Shown piece by piece: positions 1-9,388 of a stretch of 64,000 nt of DNA. Numbering within the stretch: position 1 is the first letter of the stretch; each line of letters starts with the position of its first letter. The notes beneath the pieces are model-generated. The model was not told the DNA's origin. It saw only the letters and a list, made by a program, of their open reading frames with translations, and did not search any database. The stretch is from Streptomyces cyaneochromogenes (GTDB taxonomy: Bacteria; Actinomycetota; Actinomycetes; Streptomycetales; Streptomycetaceae). A program made the translations under genes and the position numbers. The DNA lies in the NCBI RefSeq assembly GCF_003963535.1, contig NZ_CP034539.1, forward strand, positions 1,612,001-1,676,000, given 5' to 3'.

Positions 1-2
1 TC

Positions 3-50
3 ATCTCCACCGGCGATGGCGCCCACAACGTCATCCGGCGGCAGGGGTGA
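3..50 (+). CDS. possible C-terminal end of an upstream gene (partial)
   Basis: Frame 3 is open from the window edge to the TGA at 48-50 and would encode ISTGDGAHNVIRRQG as a C-terminus. The GTG of the next gene (47-49) overlaps this stop as GTGA, the usual layout of coupled Streptomyces genes. The STGDGAHN stretch resembles the leader segment often seen just before the domains of STAND/TPR proteins, so it could instead be the true N-terminus of the next protein separated by a frameshift. Only 16 codons are visible. Confidence 0.2.
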   Translation: MSTGDGAHNVIRRQG

Positions 51-3000
51 CACCCGAGCCGTTGCACATCGGGCAGAACGACGGGATCGTCTCCCTCGGC
101 GATCACGCGGTCAACATGCTGTACCGCGCCGAGCGGATGACGGTCGTCCCCCCGGAGCTGCTGCGGCGGCCGGCCGAGGTGTCGCCGGTGGGCGGGGTGA
201 TCGGTCAGCCACCGCTCCCGGCACCGCTGTTCGTCGGCCGGGAGGCCGAACTGGCCGCGCTCGACGAGGCGCTCCGCGACGCCTCGGCCGGTCGTCGGCT
301 GCACACGGTGTGCGGGCTCGACGGGCTCGGCAAGACGACCCTGACGGCGCGCTACGCGGCCACCCGCGGCGCGGAGTACGCCCAGGTCGGCTGGCTCCGC
401 GCGGACAGCCCCGGCGCGGTCGAGGACGGGCTGAGCCGTATCGCGCTGGCCCTCGAACCACACCTCGCCGAGCTGCCGTCCGCCTTCCTGCGGGAGCGGG
501 CGCTCAACTGGCTGAGCGCCCGCGGCGACTGGCTGCTGGTGCTCGACGAGGTCACCGACCGTGAGCACGTCTCCGAGCTTCTGGCCAGGGCGCCGGGTGG
601 GGCCTTTCTGCTGACGACGGACAGCCGGTCGCTCGCGGCCGGCCTCGGCTCCTACTCCGCCCTGGGCCCGTTCCCCGCGGACACCGCGCAGTCGCTGCTC
701 ACCGCGCAGCTGCGCCAGGGCGGCCTGGCGGCCGAACCGTCCGTGCTCGCGGACATCTGCCGCGCACTGGGACACCTTCCCCTGGCCGTCGCGCAGGCCG
801 GCGCCTTCCTCACCGAGACCAGGCTCGCGCCGGTCGAGTACCTGGCGAAACTGCGGTCGGATCCCCGCGGCGTCTACCACGAACCGGCGCCGGGAGCACC
901 GGACAACCGGAGCCTCGTCACCGTCTGGCGCATGACCACCGAGCGGATCTCGGGCCATCCCCAGGCACTGCGCGTGCTGGCGTTCCTGTCCTGGCTCGCT
1001 CCCGAAGCGATCCCGCGGTGGCTGGTCGCGACCGCGGTCCCCAAGGAGGACGTCGACCCCGCCCTCGGAGTGCTGGCCGCGCACGGACTCATCGACCTGA
1101 GCCCCGAGACGATCTCCGTCCATCCGCTGCTGCAGGGCTGGTACCGCACCCGTACCCGGGCGGCCCGCCGAGGCGAGGAGCGGATCGACGAGGGGTTCAC
1201 CGCCTGCTGTCTGGCCCTGGCGGCCACCCTGCCGCAGACCACGGATCCGGAGACCTGGCCGAGGTGGCGCGCGCTGCTGCCGCATGTCGAGGCCCTGCAG
1301 CGCAACGCACCGAGCCGACGCCACATGGCCATCGTGACCACCGCGAACAGCACGGGGGCCTATCTGACCGAACAGGGCGAGGTCGTCCGGTCCGTGGCCC
1401 TGCTGGAGCAGGCATGGGCCGACGCGTACACCTACTTCGGGATCGAGCACCCGTCCACCTACGTGGCGGAGCAGCAACTGGCCCAGGTCTACCAGGACGC
1501 CGGGCGGACCACCGACCTCCTCAAACTGCGCTCAAGGGTGCTCGGCGCGTGGGTGAACGCCAAGGGCAAGGAGGACGAGTTCACGCTCACCGCCATGGCG
1601 AACGTCGCCAAGGCCCACCTGCTCGACGGTGACCGTGAGAAGCCCACGGCCGTGTACCGGTTCGTGCTCGACACCCTGCTGCGCAAGCTCGGCCCGGACC
1701 ACAAGCGGGTCCTGCGGGTCCGGGACGACCTGGCCGACGCCTACGACACGCTCGGTGACCTCCATGCCTGCCTCGCGGAGCTGGAGACCAACGCCGCCGC
1801 CTGGGTACGGGTACAGGGCCCCGCCCATCCGGAGTCCGTCCACTGCCGGCGTCACCTCGCCGACGTCCGGGCGTCGCTCGGGGACACGGCCGAGGCGGTG
1901 CGGATCCTCGAACAGCTCGTTCGGGACGTGGCGAAGGCCGAGGGGCACGATGCCCCGGGCACCCTCACGCTCCGCACGGATCTCGCCTTCGCCCGGCACC
2001 ACGACAACGACCCGACCGGCGGCGTGGCCGAGCTGGATGCCGTGATCGCGGACAGCCGCCGGGTGCTCGGCGCCCGCCACCCCGACACGGTGTACCGGCG
2101 GCAACGGCTGGCCGACGCGTTGCTGGCCACCGGCGACACCGACCGGGGCGTCGCCGAGCATCGCCATGCGCATTCGGACCTGGAGGCCGAACTGGGTCCG
2201 GAACACCGCGACGTCCTGGAAGCCAAGGGTCTCGTAGGCGCCGCACTCGTGGTCGCGGGCGACTTCGACGCGGGCATCAGGACACTGGACGAGACGGTGG
2301 CCGAGCAGACGACCGCCCTCGGCGCCGATGACGAGGGCTCCCTGGACACCCGCGAGACGCTCGTCATGGCCCTGTTGGCAGCCGGGCAGGTCGACCGGGC
2401 ACAGGACGCGGCCGCGTCGCTGGCCGCCGATTCCCACCGGGTCCTGGGACCCGGGCATCAACGGACACGGCATGCACAGGAGATGCTGGACGAGGCACGC
2501 GCCGGCCAGAAGACGGCCACGCCCCATCCCTCCTCCCCGCCGGCCCCTGCGGTCCCCCCTCCGGTCCCGCCGCACCCCTCAGTTCCCCTTCCGGCCCCGC
2601 CGCACCCCTCAGTCCCCCCTCCGATCCCGCCGCACCCCGCAGTCCCCCCTCCGGTCCCGCCGCCCCCTTCAGTACCTGCGGTCCCGCCTCTCCCTCCGAT
2701 GCCACCCGGCCCGCCCCGGAGCGAGTCCCAGGCCCCGCACGGCGCCGTGACCGATCGGCTGGACGCCCTCTTCGAGCAGGCCGCGGCTCTGGAGACGGCC
2801 GGCGCACTGGCGGCGTCCGCGCCGCTGTGGCAGCAACTGATCACCGAGGGGACGAGTCACGTCGGCCCCGGCCACCCCAAAGTCGCCGGGTTCCGCCATC
2901 TGTTCGCACTCAACCGTTTCCATGCCGAGGACTACACGACGGCGATCGCGCTGCTCGTGGAGAACGACCCGTACAACACCGCCGCGTTCGGCGCGCTCCA

Positions 3001-3430
3001 CCCGGAGACGCTCAAAGGACGGGTCCTCCTCGCCGGCGCGTATGTGGAGACCGGGCAGCCCGACCGTGGGATCCCCCTGTACGAGGCGGCCCTGCCCCAC
3101 CTCGCGCCGGCCCTGGGCGAGGATCAGGTTGACACCTGGCGTGCGTTGTTCGGCCTGGGCACCGCGTACTCGCACACCGGCCGACACAACGAGGCCATCG
3201 CCCTCTACGAACGCTGCGTCGCCGCCCGCCCCCTCCCCGCACCCGGCGCCGCCCTCGCCATGACCTCCCTGGCCGTGGCCCACCACATGCTCGGCAACAC
3301 CGGGCGAGCAGCCGACCTCTACACGCAGATCCTCCAGGCCCACCGCTCCCAGGGCCGCCCCGAGGACAACACCACCCGCAACCTCCGCCGTTACCTCAAG
3401 CGCGCCCAGAAGGGGCGCCCCCTCCCCTGA
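47..3430 (+). CDS. STAND (NB-ARC-like) ATPase with tetratricopeptide repeats
   Basis: This predicted cytoplasmic signalling ATPase has 1127 residues. The first ~60 residues are a leader ending in PAPLFVGREAEL, the usual lead-in to a STAND NTPase. A P-loop GLDGLGKTT lies at about 90-98, a Walker B-like LLVLDE at about 163-168 and a GxP motif (GHLPLAVAQAG) near 245. Residues ~430-820 are TPR repeats of the Streptomyces kinesin-light-chain type. A proline-rich linker (~825-889) follows, then a second TPR block to the end. Proteins of this architecture use the NTPase as an oligomerisation switch and TPRs as sensor or scaffold; some act in phage defence, others in regulation. No effector domain is visible, so the output is unknown. 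Start: GTG at 47, but the frame stays open upstream to the window edge, so an earlier start is possible. Confidence 0.85.
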   Translation: MTPEPLHIGQNDGIVSLGDHAVNMLYRAERMTVVPPELLRRPAEVSPVGGVIGQPPLPAPLFVGREAELAALDEALRDASAGRRLHTVCGLDGLGKTTLTARYAATRGAEYAQVGWLRADSPGAVEDGLSRIALALEPHLAELPSAFLRERALNWLSARGDWLLVLDEVTDREHVSELLARAPGGAFLLTTDSRSLAAGLGSYSALGPFPADTAQSLLTAQLRQGGLAAEPSVLADICRALGHLPLAVAQAGAFLTETRLAPVEYLAKLRSDPRGVYHEPAPGAPDNRSLVTVWRMTTERISGHPQALRVLAFLSWLAPEAIPRWLVATAVPKEDVDPALGVLAAHGLIDLSPETISVHPLLQGWYRTRTRAARRGEERIDEGFTACCLALAATLPQTTDPETWPRWRALLPHVEALQRNAPSRRHMAIVTTANSTGAYLTEQGEVVRSVALLEQAWADAYTYFGIEHPSTYVAEQQLAQVYQDAGRTTDLLKLRSRVLGAWVNAKGKEDEFTLTAMANVAKAHLLDGDREKPTAVYRFVLDTLLRKLGPDHKRVLRVRDDLADAYDTLGDLHACLAELETNAAAWVRVQGPAHPESVHCRRHLADVRASLGDTAEAVRILEQLVRDVAKAEGHDAPGTLTLRTDLAFARHHDNDPTGGVAELDAVIADSRRVLGARHPDTVYRRQRLADALLATGDTDRGVAEHRHAHSDLEAELGPEHRDVLEAKGLVGAALVVAGDFDAGIRTLDETVAEQTTALGADDEGSLDTRETLVMALLAAGQVDRAQDAAASLAADSHRVLGPGHQRTRHAQEMLDEARAGQKTATPHPSSPPAPAVPPPVPPHPSVPLPAPPHPSVPPPIPPHPAVPPPVPPPPSVPAVPPLPPMPPGPPRSESQAPHGAVTDRLDALFEQAAALETAGALAASAPLWQQLITEGTSHVGPGHPKVAGFRHLFALNRFHAEDYTTAIALLVENDPYNTAAFGALHPETLKGRVLLAGAYVETGQPDRGIPLYEAALPHLAPALGEDQVDTWRALFGLGTAYSHTGRHNEAIALYERCVAARPLPAPGAALAMTSLAVAHHMLGNTGRAADLYTQILQAHRSQGRPEDNTTRNLRRYLKRAQKGRPLP

Positions 3431-3491
3431 GACGTCGCTCTCGCGGAGCGGCCGCATCCGGTCCGGGCAGGCCTACGCAGGTTCGCGAGCC

Positions 3492-6482
3492 CTACGCGCC
3501 CCGCTGCCGCAGCACCGACCCCGATCTCCCCTTCACAACCTCCAACTGCGCATGGATCCGCCGCCGCAGATCGGCGACATGGCTGACGATCCCCACACTG
3601 CGGTCCCGCTCACGCAGTGAGTCGAGGACGTCGAGTACCTCGTCGAGGGTCTGGTCGTCGAGGCTGCCGAAGCCCTCGTCGATGAAGAGGGTGTCGAGCC
3701 GGACGCCGCCCGCCTCGTCGGTGACGACGTCCGCGAGGCCGAGGGCGAGGGCGAGGGAGGCGAAGAACGTCTCACCGCCCGACAGCGTCGCCGTGTCCCG
3801 CTCCCGCCCGGTCCAGGCATCGACCACGTGCAGCCCGAGCCCGCTGCGGCCACGGCCGGCCCGGTCGTCGGAGTGGACAAGGGTGTAGCGGCCTGACGAC
3901 ATGCGCTGCAGCCGTACGGTCGCGGCGGCGGCGACCTGTTCGAGGCGGGCCGCCAGCACGTAGGACTCCAGCCGCATCTTGCGTTCGTTGTCCGCCGAGG
4001 TGCCCGCGGCGAGCGCGGCGAGGCGGGCCACCCGGTCGTACTCGTCTCGCAGCGGGGCGAGTTGGCGTACGGCGGCGGCCACTCGGTGGGACAGCCGGTC
4101 GAGGTCGGTGCAGCGCCGGGCGGCGGCGTCGCGGGCGGACGCGGCGTCGCGGGCGCGCTGGGCGGCGGTCGAAGCGGTGCGCTCCGCGGACGCCGTGTCG
4201 GCGGTCGGTTGCTGGGCGGCGGCCGCGGTGTCGGCCTCGGCGAGGACGGCGCGTACGGCTGCCTCCTCGGACTGCCAGGCGTCCAGGCGTCGTTGGAGTT
4301 CGCGGTGGGCGGTGTCGTCGAGGAGAGCGGCGGCCGCGGCCTGCGGGGTGTCGAAGCCCGCACGGAAGGCGGCGTCGGCCAGACGGGCGTCTGCGTCCTT
4401 GAGCCGCTGGGCGGTGTCCTCGGCGGCGCGCGCGGTGTCGGCGGCCTCGGTGAGCAGCGCGACCTGCCGTTCCAGCTGCGCTGCCCGCGTGGCGACGCTG
4501 TCGGCGGCGCCGCGCGCTTGGGTCAGCTCCTCCTCCAGGACTGCTCTTTCCCGGTCGAGCCGCTCTCGATGGCCCACCCGGGAGGCCACTCTGACCGCCG
4601 CCTGCTGCCGGTCCGCGGTCCGCCGCTCGCGCTCCGCCTCGGCCCGGCGCAGCTCCTCGTGTGCCGGGTGCAGGGCGGACGCGTCCCGCCGGGCCTGTGC
4701 GTAGAGGCGCTCCAACTCGTCGCAATGCGCGGCGAGTTGCTCCGTCGGCGCGTCCCCGGCCTCGGCGGTGGCGGCGGCCAGTGCCTCGCGTACGACGCCC
4801 AGGTGCCGTTCCTTCTCCGTGTGCCGTTCCTCCGCCTGCTGGTAGGCGGCCAGGGCGCGCTCCTCCGCCTCCCGGTCCACGTGCCCGGCGTCCTTGCGGG
4901 CGGGGGCGGGGTGGTCGGTGGCCCCGCAGACCGCGCAGGGCTCTCCGTCCTCGAGCCGGGCGGCCAGTTCGGCGGCGATGCCGTTGAGGCGCTGCTCCTT
5001 GACGTCGAGCCAGTGCGCCTTGGCCTCGAGCACCTGTTCCTGTGCCAGGCGGGCCTGTTCGGCGGCCGCGTCCGTGTCACCGGCGAGCTGGTCGCGCATC
5101 CGCGCGGCACCGAGGCGCTGCTGCGCGGGCTCGCGCTGCACGGCGAGCTGCTCGGCGCGGGTCGCGGCCTCCTGGGCCGCGTCGATACGGCTCTGGAGCG
5201 CGCCGCGGCTCCCCTCCCACTCGGCGAGCCAGGCCTCTGCTTCCTGCAGCAGGCCCTCGTCGGCGCGTTCCTGACGGTCCAGCTCGTCACGCTCGTCGAC
5301 CAGTGCGAGCAGCCGCTTCTCGGCGCGGCGGGCGGACTCCAGTCCGCCCAGTTCTTCGGCGGCCCGGCGCGCGGCGGTCGCGAGTCCGGCCGCGCCGGCC
5401 CCCACGAAGGCCTCCGGCAACACTCCACGCGCGCGTGCTTCGGCCGCGGCCGCCCGCCGGTGCTCCGCCTCGACCGCCTCACGCAGCTCCAGTGCGGGTG
5501 CCACGGCCTCCGCCTTGCGGGAGCGCTCCATCCTGACCTGCGCCTGCCGATAGCCGTCGGCCCGCTCCTCCAGCACCAGAGCCCGCTGCCGGGCTTCGGC
5601 GAACCGCCGCTGCAACCGGGCCACTTCGCGTACGTCGGCCAGGGCGCGGTCGGCGGCGGCCTGGGCGGACTCGGCGGCCAGGAGGCGGCAGTGGGCGACG
5701 GTCAGCTGTTCGCGGGCGGTGCTGCGGGCGACGGCAGCGGCATCCAGGATGGCCTCGGCCAGGCCCGGCTCGCCCGGTGCGAGGTCGGGCAACCGCATGG
5801 CGTCGTCCGCCGCCTGCTGCATCCGGTGCGCGTCGGCCAGCAGCGCGGCGTCGCCGTCCCGCACCTGCGCCTCGGCCGCCCGGCGGCGCTCGGTGAGGCG
5901 CTTCTCGACCTCGGCGAAGCGGTGGGTGTCGAAGAGCCGCCCCAGCAGCTTGCCGCGGGCCTCGGCGTCGGCGCGCAGGAAGCGGGCGAAGTCGCCCTGG
6001 GGCAACAGCACGACCTGGCAGAACTGCTCGCGGCTCATGCCGAGCAGCTGGGTGATCTCCTCGCCGATCTCCTGGTGCGAGCGGCTGAGGTCCTTCCAGG
6101 TCCCGGCCTGCGCGTCGTACTCGCGCAGCCAGCTCTGGGCCTTGTCGAGCGTCGTACCCGAACCGCGCTTCTTGGGGCGCTCCCAGGGTGGCTGCCGGGT
6201 GATCTCCAGCCGTCGCCCGGCGACGGTGAGTTCGAGGAGGACCTGCGTGCGCGTGCCGGCCGCGGCGTGGTCGCTGCGCAGGGTCATGCCCTGGCCGCTC
6301 TGCCGGGCGCCCGGCACGGAGCCGTAGAGGGCGTAGCAGACGGCGTCCAGGACGGAGGTCTTGCCGGCGCCGGTGGGGCCGTGCAGCAGGAAGAGCCCTG
6401 CGGTCGACAGCGCGTCGAAGTCGACGCTCTGGGAGCCGCCGAACGGCCCGAACGCCGTCACATCGAGGCGATGCAGCCTCAC
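3492..6482 (-). CDS. sbcC: Exonuclease subunit SbcC (Rad50-like SMC ATPase)
   Basis: ATPase subunit of the SbcCD (Mre11-Rad50-type) nuclease, which processes DNA ends and hairpins during repair and replication; 996 aa, normal size. The N-terminus MRLHRLDVTAFGPFGG is followed by Walker A GPTGAGKTS at about 33-41. Long Ala/Glu/Arg-rich coiled coils flank a central zinc-hook CAVC. The C-terminal ATPase half has the signature LSGGETFFASLALALGL and Walker B LFIDEGFGSLDD. The GTG start at 6482 overlaps the sbcD stop as GTGA (6479-6482), so SbcC is translationally coupled to SbcD. The frame remains open further upstream inside sbcD, but that extension has no family match. Confidence 0.95.
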   Translation of the reverse strand: MRLHRLDVTAFGPFGGSQSVDFDALSTAGLFLLHGPTGAGKTSVLDAVCYALYGSVPGARQSGQGMTLRSDHAAAGTRTQVLLELTVAGRRLEITRQPPWERPKKRGSGTTLDKAQSWLREYDAQAGTWKDLSRSHQEIGEEITQLLGMSREQFCQVVLLPQGDFARFLRADAEARGKLLGRLFDTHRFAEVEKRLTERRRAAEAQVRDGDAALLADAHRMQQAADDAMRLPDLAPGEPGLAEAILDAAAVARSTAREQLTVAHCRLLAAESAQAAADRALADVREVARLQRRFAEARQRALVLEERADGYRQAQVRMERSRKAEAVAPALELREAVEAEHRRAAAAEARARGVLPEAFVGAGAAGLATAARRAAEELGGLESARRAEKRLLALVDERDELDRQERADEGLLQEAEAWLAEWEGSRGALQSRIDAAQEAATRAEQLAVQREPAQQRLGAARMRDQLAGDTDAAAEQARLAQEQVLEAKAHWLDVKEQRLNGIAAELAARLEDGEPCAVCGATDHPAPARKDAGHVDREAEERALAAYQQAEERHTEKERHLGVVREALAAATAEAGDAPTEQLAAHCDELERLYAQARRDASALHPAHEELRRAEAERERRTADRQQAAVRVASRVGHRERLDRERAVLEEELTQARGAADSVATRAAQLERQVALLTEAADTARAAEDTAQRLKDADARLADAAFRAGFDTPQAAAAALLDDTAHRELQRRLDAWQSEEAAVRAVLAEADTAAAAQQPTADTASAERTASTAAQRARDAASARDAAARRCTDLDRLSHRVAAAVRQLAPLRDEYDRVARLAALAAGTSADNERKMRLESYVLAARLEQVAAAATVRLQRMSSGRYTLVHSDDRAGRGRSGLGLHVVDAWTGRERDTATLSGGETFFASLALALGLADVVTDEAGGVRLDTLFIDEGFGSLDDQTLDEVLDVLDSLRERDRSVGIVSHVADLRRRIHAQLEVVKGRSGSVLRQRGA

Positions 6483-7642
6483 CGGGCCACCTCCCGCACC
6501 GCCTCGTCGGCCCGCACCGCGTCGAACGCGTCCCGCAGCACGCCCTGTTCGCGCTCGTCGGGCCCGGCCCCCCGCACATGCGCCACGAAGTCCTCCGCGA
6601 TCTCCTGGTCGCTCCTGCCCGCGAGTCGCTGCGCATAGGACACGTCGGGGTCGTCCGGCGCCCGCTCGGGGTCGAAGACCAGGCTGAGCGTGTGCGGGAA
6701 GCGTTCGGCGAGGCGGGCCATGGGGTCCGCGGGGCGCACCGGGTCGGTGAGCGTCGCCTCGACCCACGCCTCCTCGTGCCGCGCGAGCCCCGGATCGGCG
6801 AGCAGTTCCTCCAGCGTCCCCCGGATCCGGGCCAGCGCACGGGGCACCGGGCAGTCGACGCGCTCGGCGGTGACCGCGCCGTCGGCGTCCAGGTCGACGA
6901 GCCACATGCTCTTGCGGTGGTCGGACTCCGAGAAGGAGTACGGCAGCGGCGAGCCCGAGTAGCGGACGCGCTCGGTGATGGTCTGGCAGCCGTGCAGATG
7001 GCCCAGGGCCGCGTAGTCGACGCCGTCGAAGACGCCGGCGGGCACCGCGGCCACCCCGCCGACGGTGATGTCCCGCTCGCTGTCGCTGGCCTCGCCCCCG
7101 GTGACGAAGGCGTGCGCGAGGACGACGGACCGTGTGCCCCCCGCGCGCGTGGCGAGGTCGGCGCGCACCCGGTCCATGGCGGCGGCGAGCACGGCCTCGT
7201 GCCCGGGCCTGTCCACCGCGAACTCGTCCTTCACCAGGGCGGGTTCGAGATAGGGCAGCCCGTAGAAGGCCACGTCACCGAAGTCGTCCCGGAGCACGAC
7301 CGGCGTGCCGCACGCGGACGGCTCGGTGCGCAGATGGATGCCCGCCCGGCCGATCAGCCCGGCGCCGACGCCGAGCCGGCGTGCCGAGTCGTGGTTGCCG
7401 GAGATCATCACCGTGGGCACACCGAGGTCGGCGAGCCGGTGCAGGGCGTCGTCGAACAGCTCGACCGCGGCGAGCGGCGGGACCGCTCGGTCGTACACGT
7501 CTCCCGACACGACCACCGCGTCCACGCCGCGCTCACGCACGGTCGTGACGAGGTGGCCGATGAACTCGGCCTGTGCACCGAGCATGGCGACCCGGTGGAA
7601 CGCCCGGCCGAGATGCCAGTCGGAAGTGTGCAGCAATTTCAT
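6479..7642 (-). CDS. sbcD: Exonuclease subunit SbcD (Mre11-like nuclease)
   Basis: Metallophosphoesterase subunit of SbcCD, 387 aa. Metal-binding motifs appear in family order: HTSDWHLGRAF at the N-terminus, GDVYDRAVP, ISGNHDSARRL, and GHLHGCQ in the C-terminal half of the nuclease domain, then the capping domain. The ATG at 7642 is chosen because the family starts at MKLLHTSDWHLG; 47 upstream in-frame codons resemble no family sequence. It is the first gene of the sbcD-sbcC operon. The 289 bp upstream of the start (7643-7931) holds no gene I can recognise and marks the left edge of an accessory stretch. Confidence 0.96.
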   Translation of the reverse strand: MKLLHTSDWHLGRAFHRVAMLGAQAEFIGHLVTTVRERGVDAVVVSGDVYDRAVPPLAAVELFDDALHRLADLGVPTVMISGNHDSARRLGVGAGLIGRAGIHLRTEPSACGTPVVLRDDFGDVAFYGLPYLEPALVKDEFAVDRPGHEAVLAAAMDRVRADLATRAGGTRSVVLAHAFVTGGEASDSERDITVGGVAAVPAGVFDGVDYAALGHLHGCQTITERVRYSGSPLPYSFSESDHRKSMWLVDLDADGAVTAERVDCPVPRALARIRGTLEELLADPGLARHEEAWVEATLTDPVRPADPMARLAERFPHTLSLVFDPERAPDDPDVSYAQRLAGRSDQEIAEDFVAHVRGAGPDEREQGVLRDAFDAVRADEAVREVAR

Positions 7643-7931
7643 AAAACGGCTCTGACCTGCATGTTTCTCTCGGTTACGCCCCAAAACCAGCACAAGCCAG
7701 CACGGGAATCCCGGGCTGGCACCCACCACGCTAGCGCCTGGGGGCACCTGATCCACCACGGACCTCATATTGCGGGCTCGCATCAGCCATCACGCCCAGA
7801 AAAATTGGTCGAGCAGACGCATAGTCGAAATGCTGAGCCCGACGAGTTCACGCTTCCCCTGCACTCCACGGAGTGGCAGTGCCTGACCGCACTGGTCCGC
7901 AACGCACAGCCCGCGGCGAGTTCGGCCGCCG

Positions 7932-8330
7932 TCACGCGCGTCGCTGCTTCGAGCGCGAGGGCCTGCAGACGAACCTTATGGGCGCCGAGTGGTCCGGCGC
8001 CTCCCCGGTTGTTGCCCCCCCCTTGGTATCCCACCACTCTTCCAGGTGGGCGTGGACGAGGTGCACGAGCTGCCCCAGTCGGTCGGGAGGGGGTGCGGGC
8101 GAGGTGAGCACATCCACCCAGGGCTTGTCGTCCCACGGGAAGGCGACCACCCAACATGCATCCGGGCGGCCTTGGCGGCCTACAGTCAGCCAGTACGTCA
8201 ACCTCGCGCTGCCGTCCGGATGGTGCTCGACCGTCATTTTGGTGACGTCGGAACGGAGTCCGTCAGCCGTGGCGTACGAGCGGCTCAGGGCCTGCTCAGC
8301 TGGTGTCTGTTCCTCCACAGGGGCAACCAC
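7932..8330 (-). CDS. Hypothetical protein, family not recognised
   Basis: A 132-residue protein with no signal peptide or membrane segment. The central part (MTVEHHPDGSARLTYWLTVG, then QGRPDACWVVAFPWDDKPWV) alternates polar and hydrophobic residues as in a small beta-sheet fold, and a helical LVHLVHAHLEEWWD segment follows. The GTG at 8330 is preferred because a strong Shine-Dalgarno GAGGTGAAAGG lies just before it; an in-frame ATG at 8348 and an earlier one also exist. It is a single gene on the minus strand, divergent from the DUF6174 lipoprotein gene. The codon pattern supports this strand over the overlapping plus-strand frames. Function unknown. Confidence 0.55.
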   Translation of the reverse strand: MVAPVEEQTPAEQALSRSYATADGLRSDVTKMTVEHHPDGSARLTYWLTVGRQGRPDACWVVAFPWDDKPWVDVLTSPAPPPDRLGQLVHLVHAHLEEWWDTKGGATTGEAPDHSAPIRFVCRPSRSKQRRA

Positions 8331-8577
8331 CCTTTCACCTCGGCCCATACCCCAACACCGCGTTTTAGCAACGAGCATCCCCGCGGCGGCCCGCTGATCG
8401 ACCTTGCAGGTCGTCAGGAGGTTGCTGGTCCCGCGGGTACGTGAGCAGCTGCGACCTCAGGGAGGTTGAACGTCTGTGCGGCGTCTCGGTCGCCTAGGTG
8501 CTCGGGGACCGTGATCGCCTCGAACGTTCTGGGGAGGAGCGGCGTCATAGTCGTAACCGTTGAAGAAGGGGACCGCC

Positions 8578-9069
8578 ATGGCTCTCGTACACTCCCGGGC
8601 CCGTTCCGTGCTCTCCGCTGCCGCGCTGATCGCGGGGATGGTGTGGGTGACCGCCGCCTGTGGCGGCGAGACGTCTCCAGAACCAGCCGAAGGGACTTCA
8701 CCGAAGGGCACGACCACACAGAGCAACGCCACGTGGAACGAGCCTGCCTCCTACGTCTACACACTCACCTCGAACGAACAGGCCCTGGCGGGGAGCTTCC
8801 GGGTGACGGTCCGGGACGGCAAGGTGACCAAAGCGGTGGGCCTCGACGACAGCAGTCGGGAGGTGGTGGAGCGAGGACCTGGTCAGATCCCCAAGATCGG
8901 CGACCTGCTGGACAGGCTGGAGAAGGCCCGGCACGAGCAGGCGGACACGGCGGACGTGGAGTACGCCGCCGACGGGCATCCCTTGCGGATCATCCTGGAC
9001 TGGGACGAGAACTCCATCGATGACGAAGCCAAGTACGTCATCAGCTCCTACGAACCGGCTGGCAGTTAG
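8578..9069 (+). CDS. DUF6174-type lipoprotein
   Basis: Exported lipoprotein of 163 aa. The N-terminus has Arg, then a hydrophobic stretch ending in a lipobox-like TAACGG (Cys near residue 27), then a Ser/Thr/Pro/Gly spacer. The mature part shows the DUF6174 pattern: SYVYTLTSNEQ, GSFRVTVRDGKVT, IPKIGDLLDRLEKA, then a Gly-His-Pro segment and a final DWDENSIDDEAKYVISSY. DUF6174 proteins are small secreted or lipid-anchored streptomycete proteins of unknown role. Start ATG 8578 has SD GAAGAAGGGG seven bases upstream; the in-frame TTG 18 bases earlier overlaps that SD and is unlikely. A strong hairpin follows at 9143. Confidence 0.8.
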   Translation: MALVHSRARSVLSAAALIAGMVWVTAACGGETSPEPAEGTSPKGTTTQSNATWNEPASYVYTLTSNEQALAGSFRVTVRDGKVTKAVGLDDSSREVVERGPGQIPKIGDLLDRLEKARHEQADTADVEYAADGHPLRIILDWDENSIDDEAKYVISSYEPAGS

Positions 9070-9142
9070 GTATCTCAACCCGTCGCCCCCGGCGCAGACG
9101 GACCGTACGTGGACCCGGACACCGTATGCCTGCCGACGAGCG

Positions 9143-9173
9143 CGGCCGGTCGAATGCGGAATTCGACCGGCCG
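9143..9173 (+). terminator. Hairpin terminator after the DUF6174 gene
   Basis: Thirteen-base-pair perfect stem (CGGCCGGTCGAAT / ATTCGACCGGCCG) with a 5-base loop, 73 bases after the stop at 9069. A partial repeat of one arm (TTCGACCGG) follows at 9179. There is no U-tract, as usual in streptomycetes. The rest of the 319-base gap 9070-9388 is AT-richer than its surroundings and should hold the promoter of the metalloprotease gene, but no clear -35/-10 pair was identified. Confidence 0.6.
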
Positions 9174-9388
9174 AATAGTTCGACCGGACGAACGATCGGG
9201 ATGAGACACCTGCGGTAAAGGCGCCCGTGCGCCAAAGAATGACTGAAAACCGGCCGGAATAAGTGGAACTCGTAATTCCAAAGAAAAACGTTGCGTCCAT
9301 CCATTTCGGACACTTAGCATTCCTCAGGCACCACAGGAGGCACACAGGTTCCATGCCACGGCTCTTTCAGCCAGTGAGGAATGTAAGT

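Noticed and set aside
4062-6638. Long open frame on the plus strand opposite sbcC (858 codons)
   Set aside because: It is the complementary shadow of sbcC; its Gly/Val/Leu-rich translation has no motif and sbcC has full family motifs.
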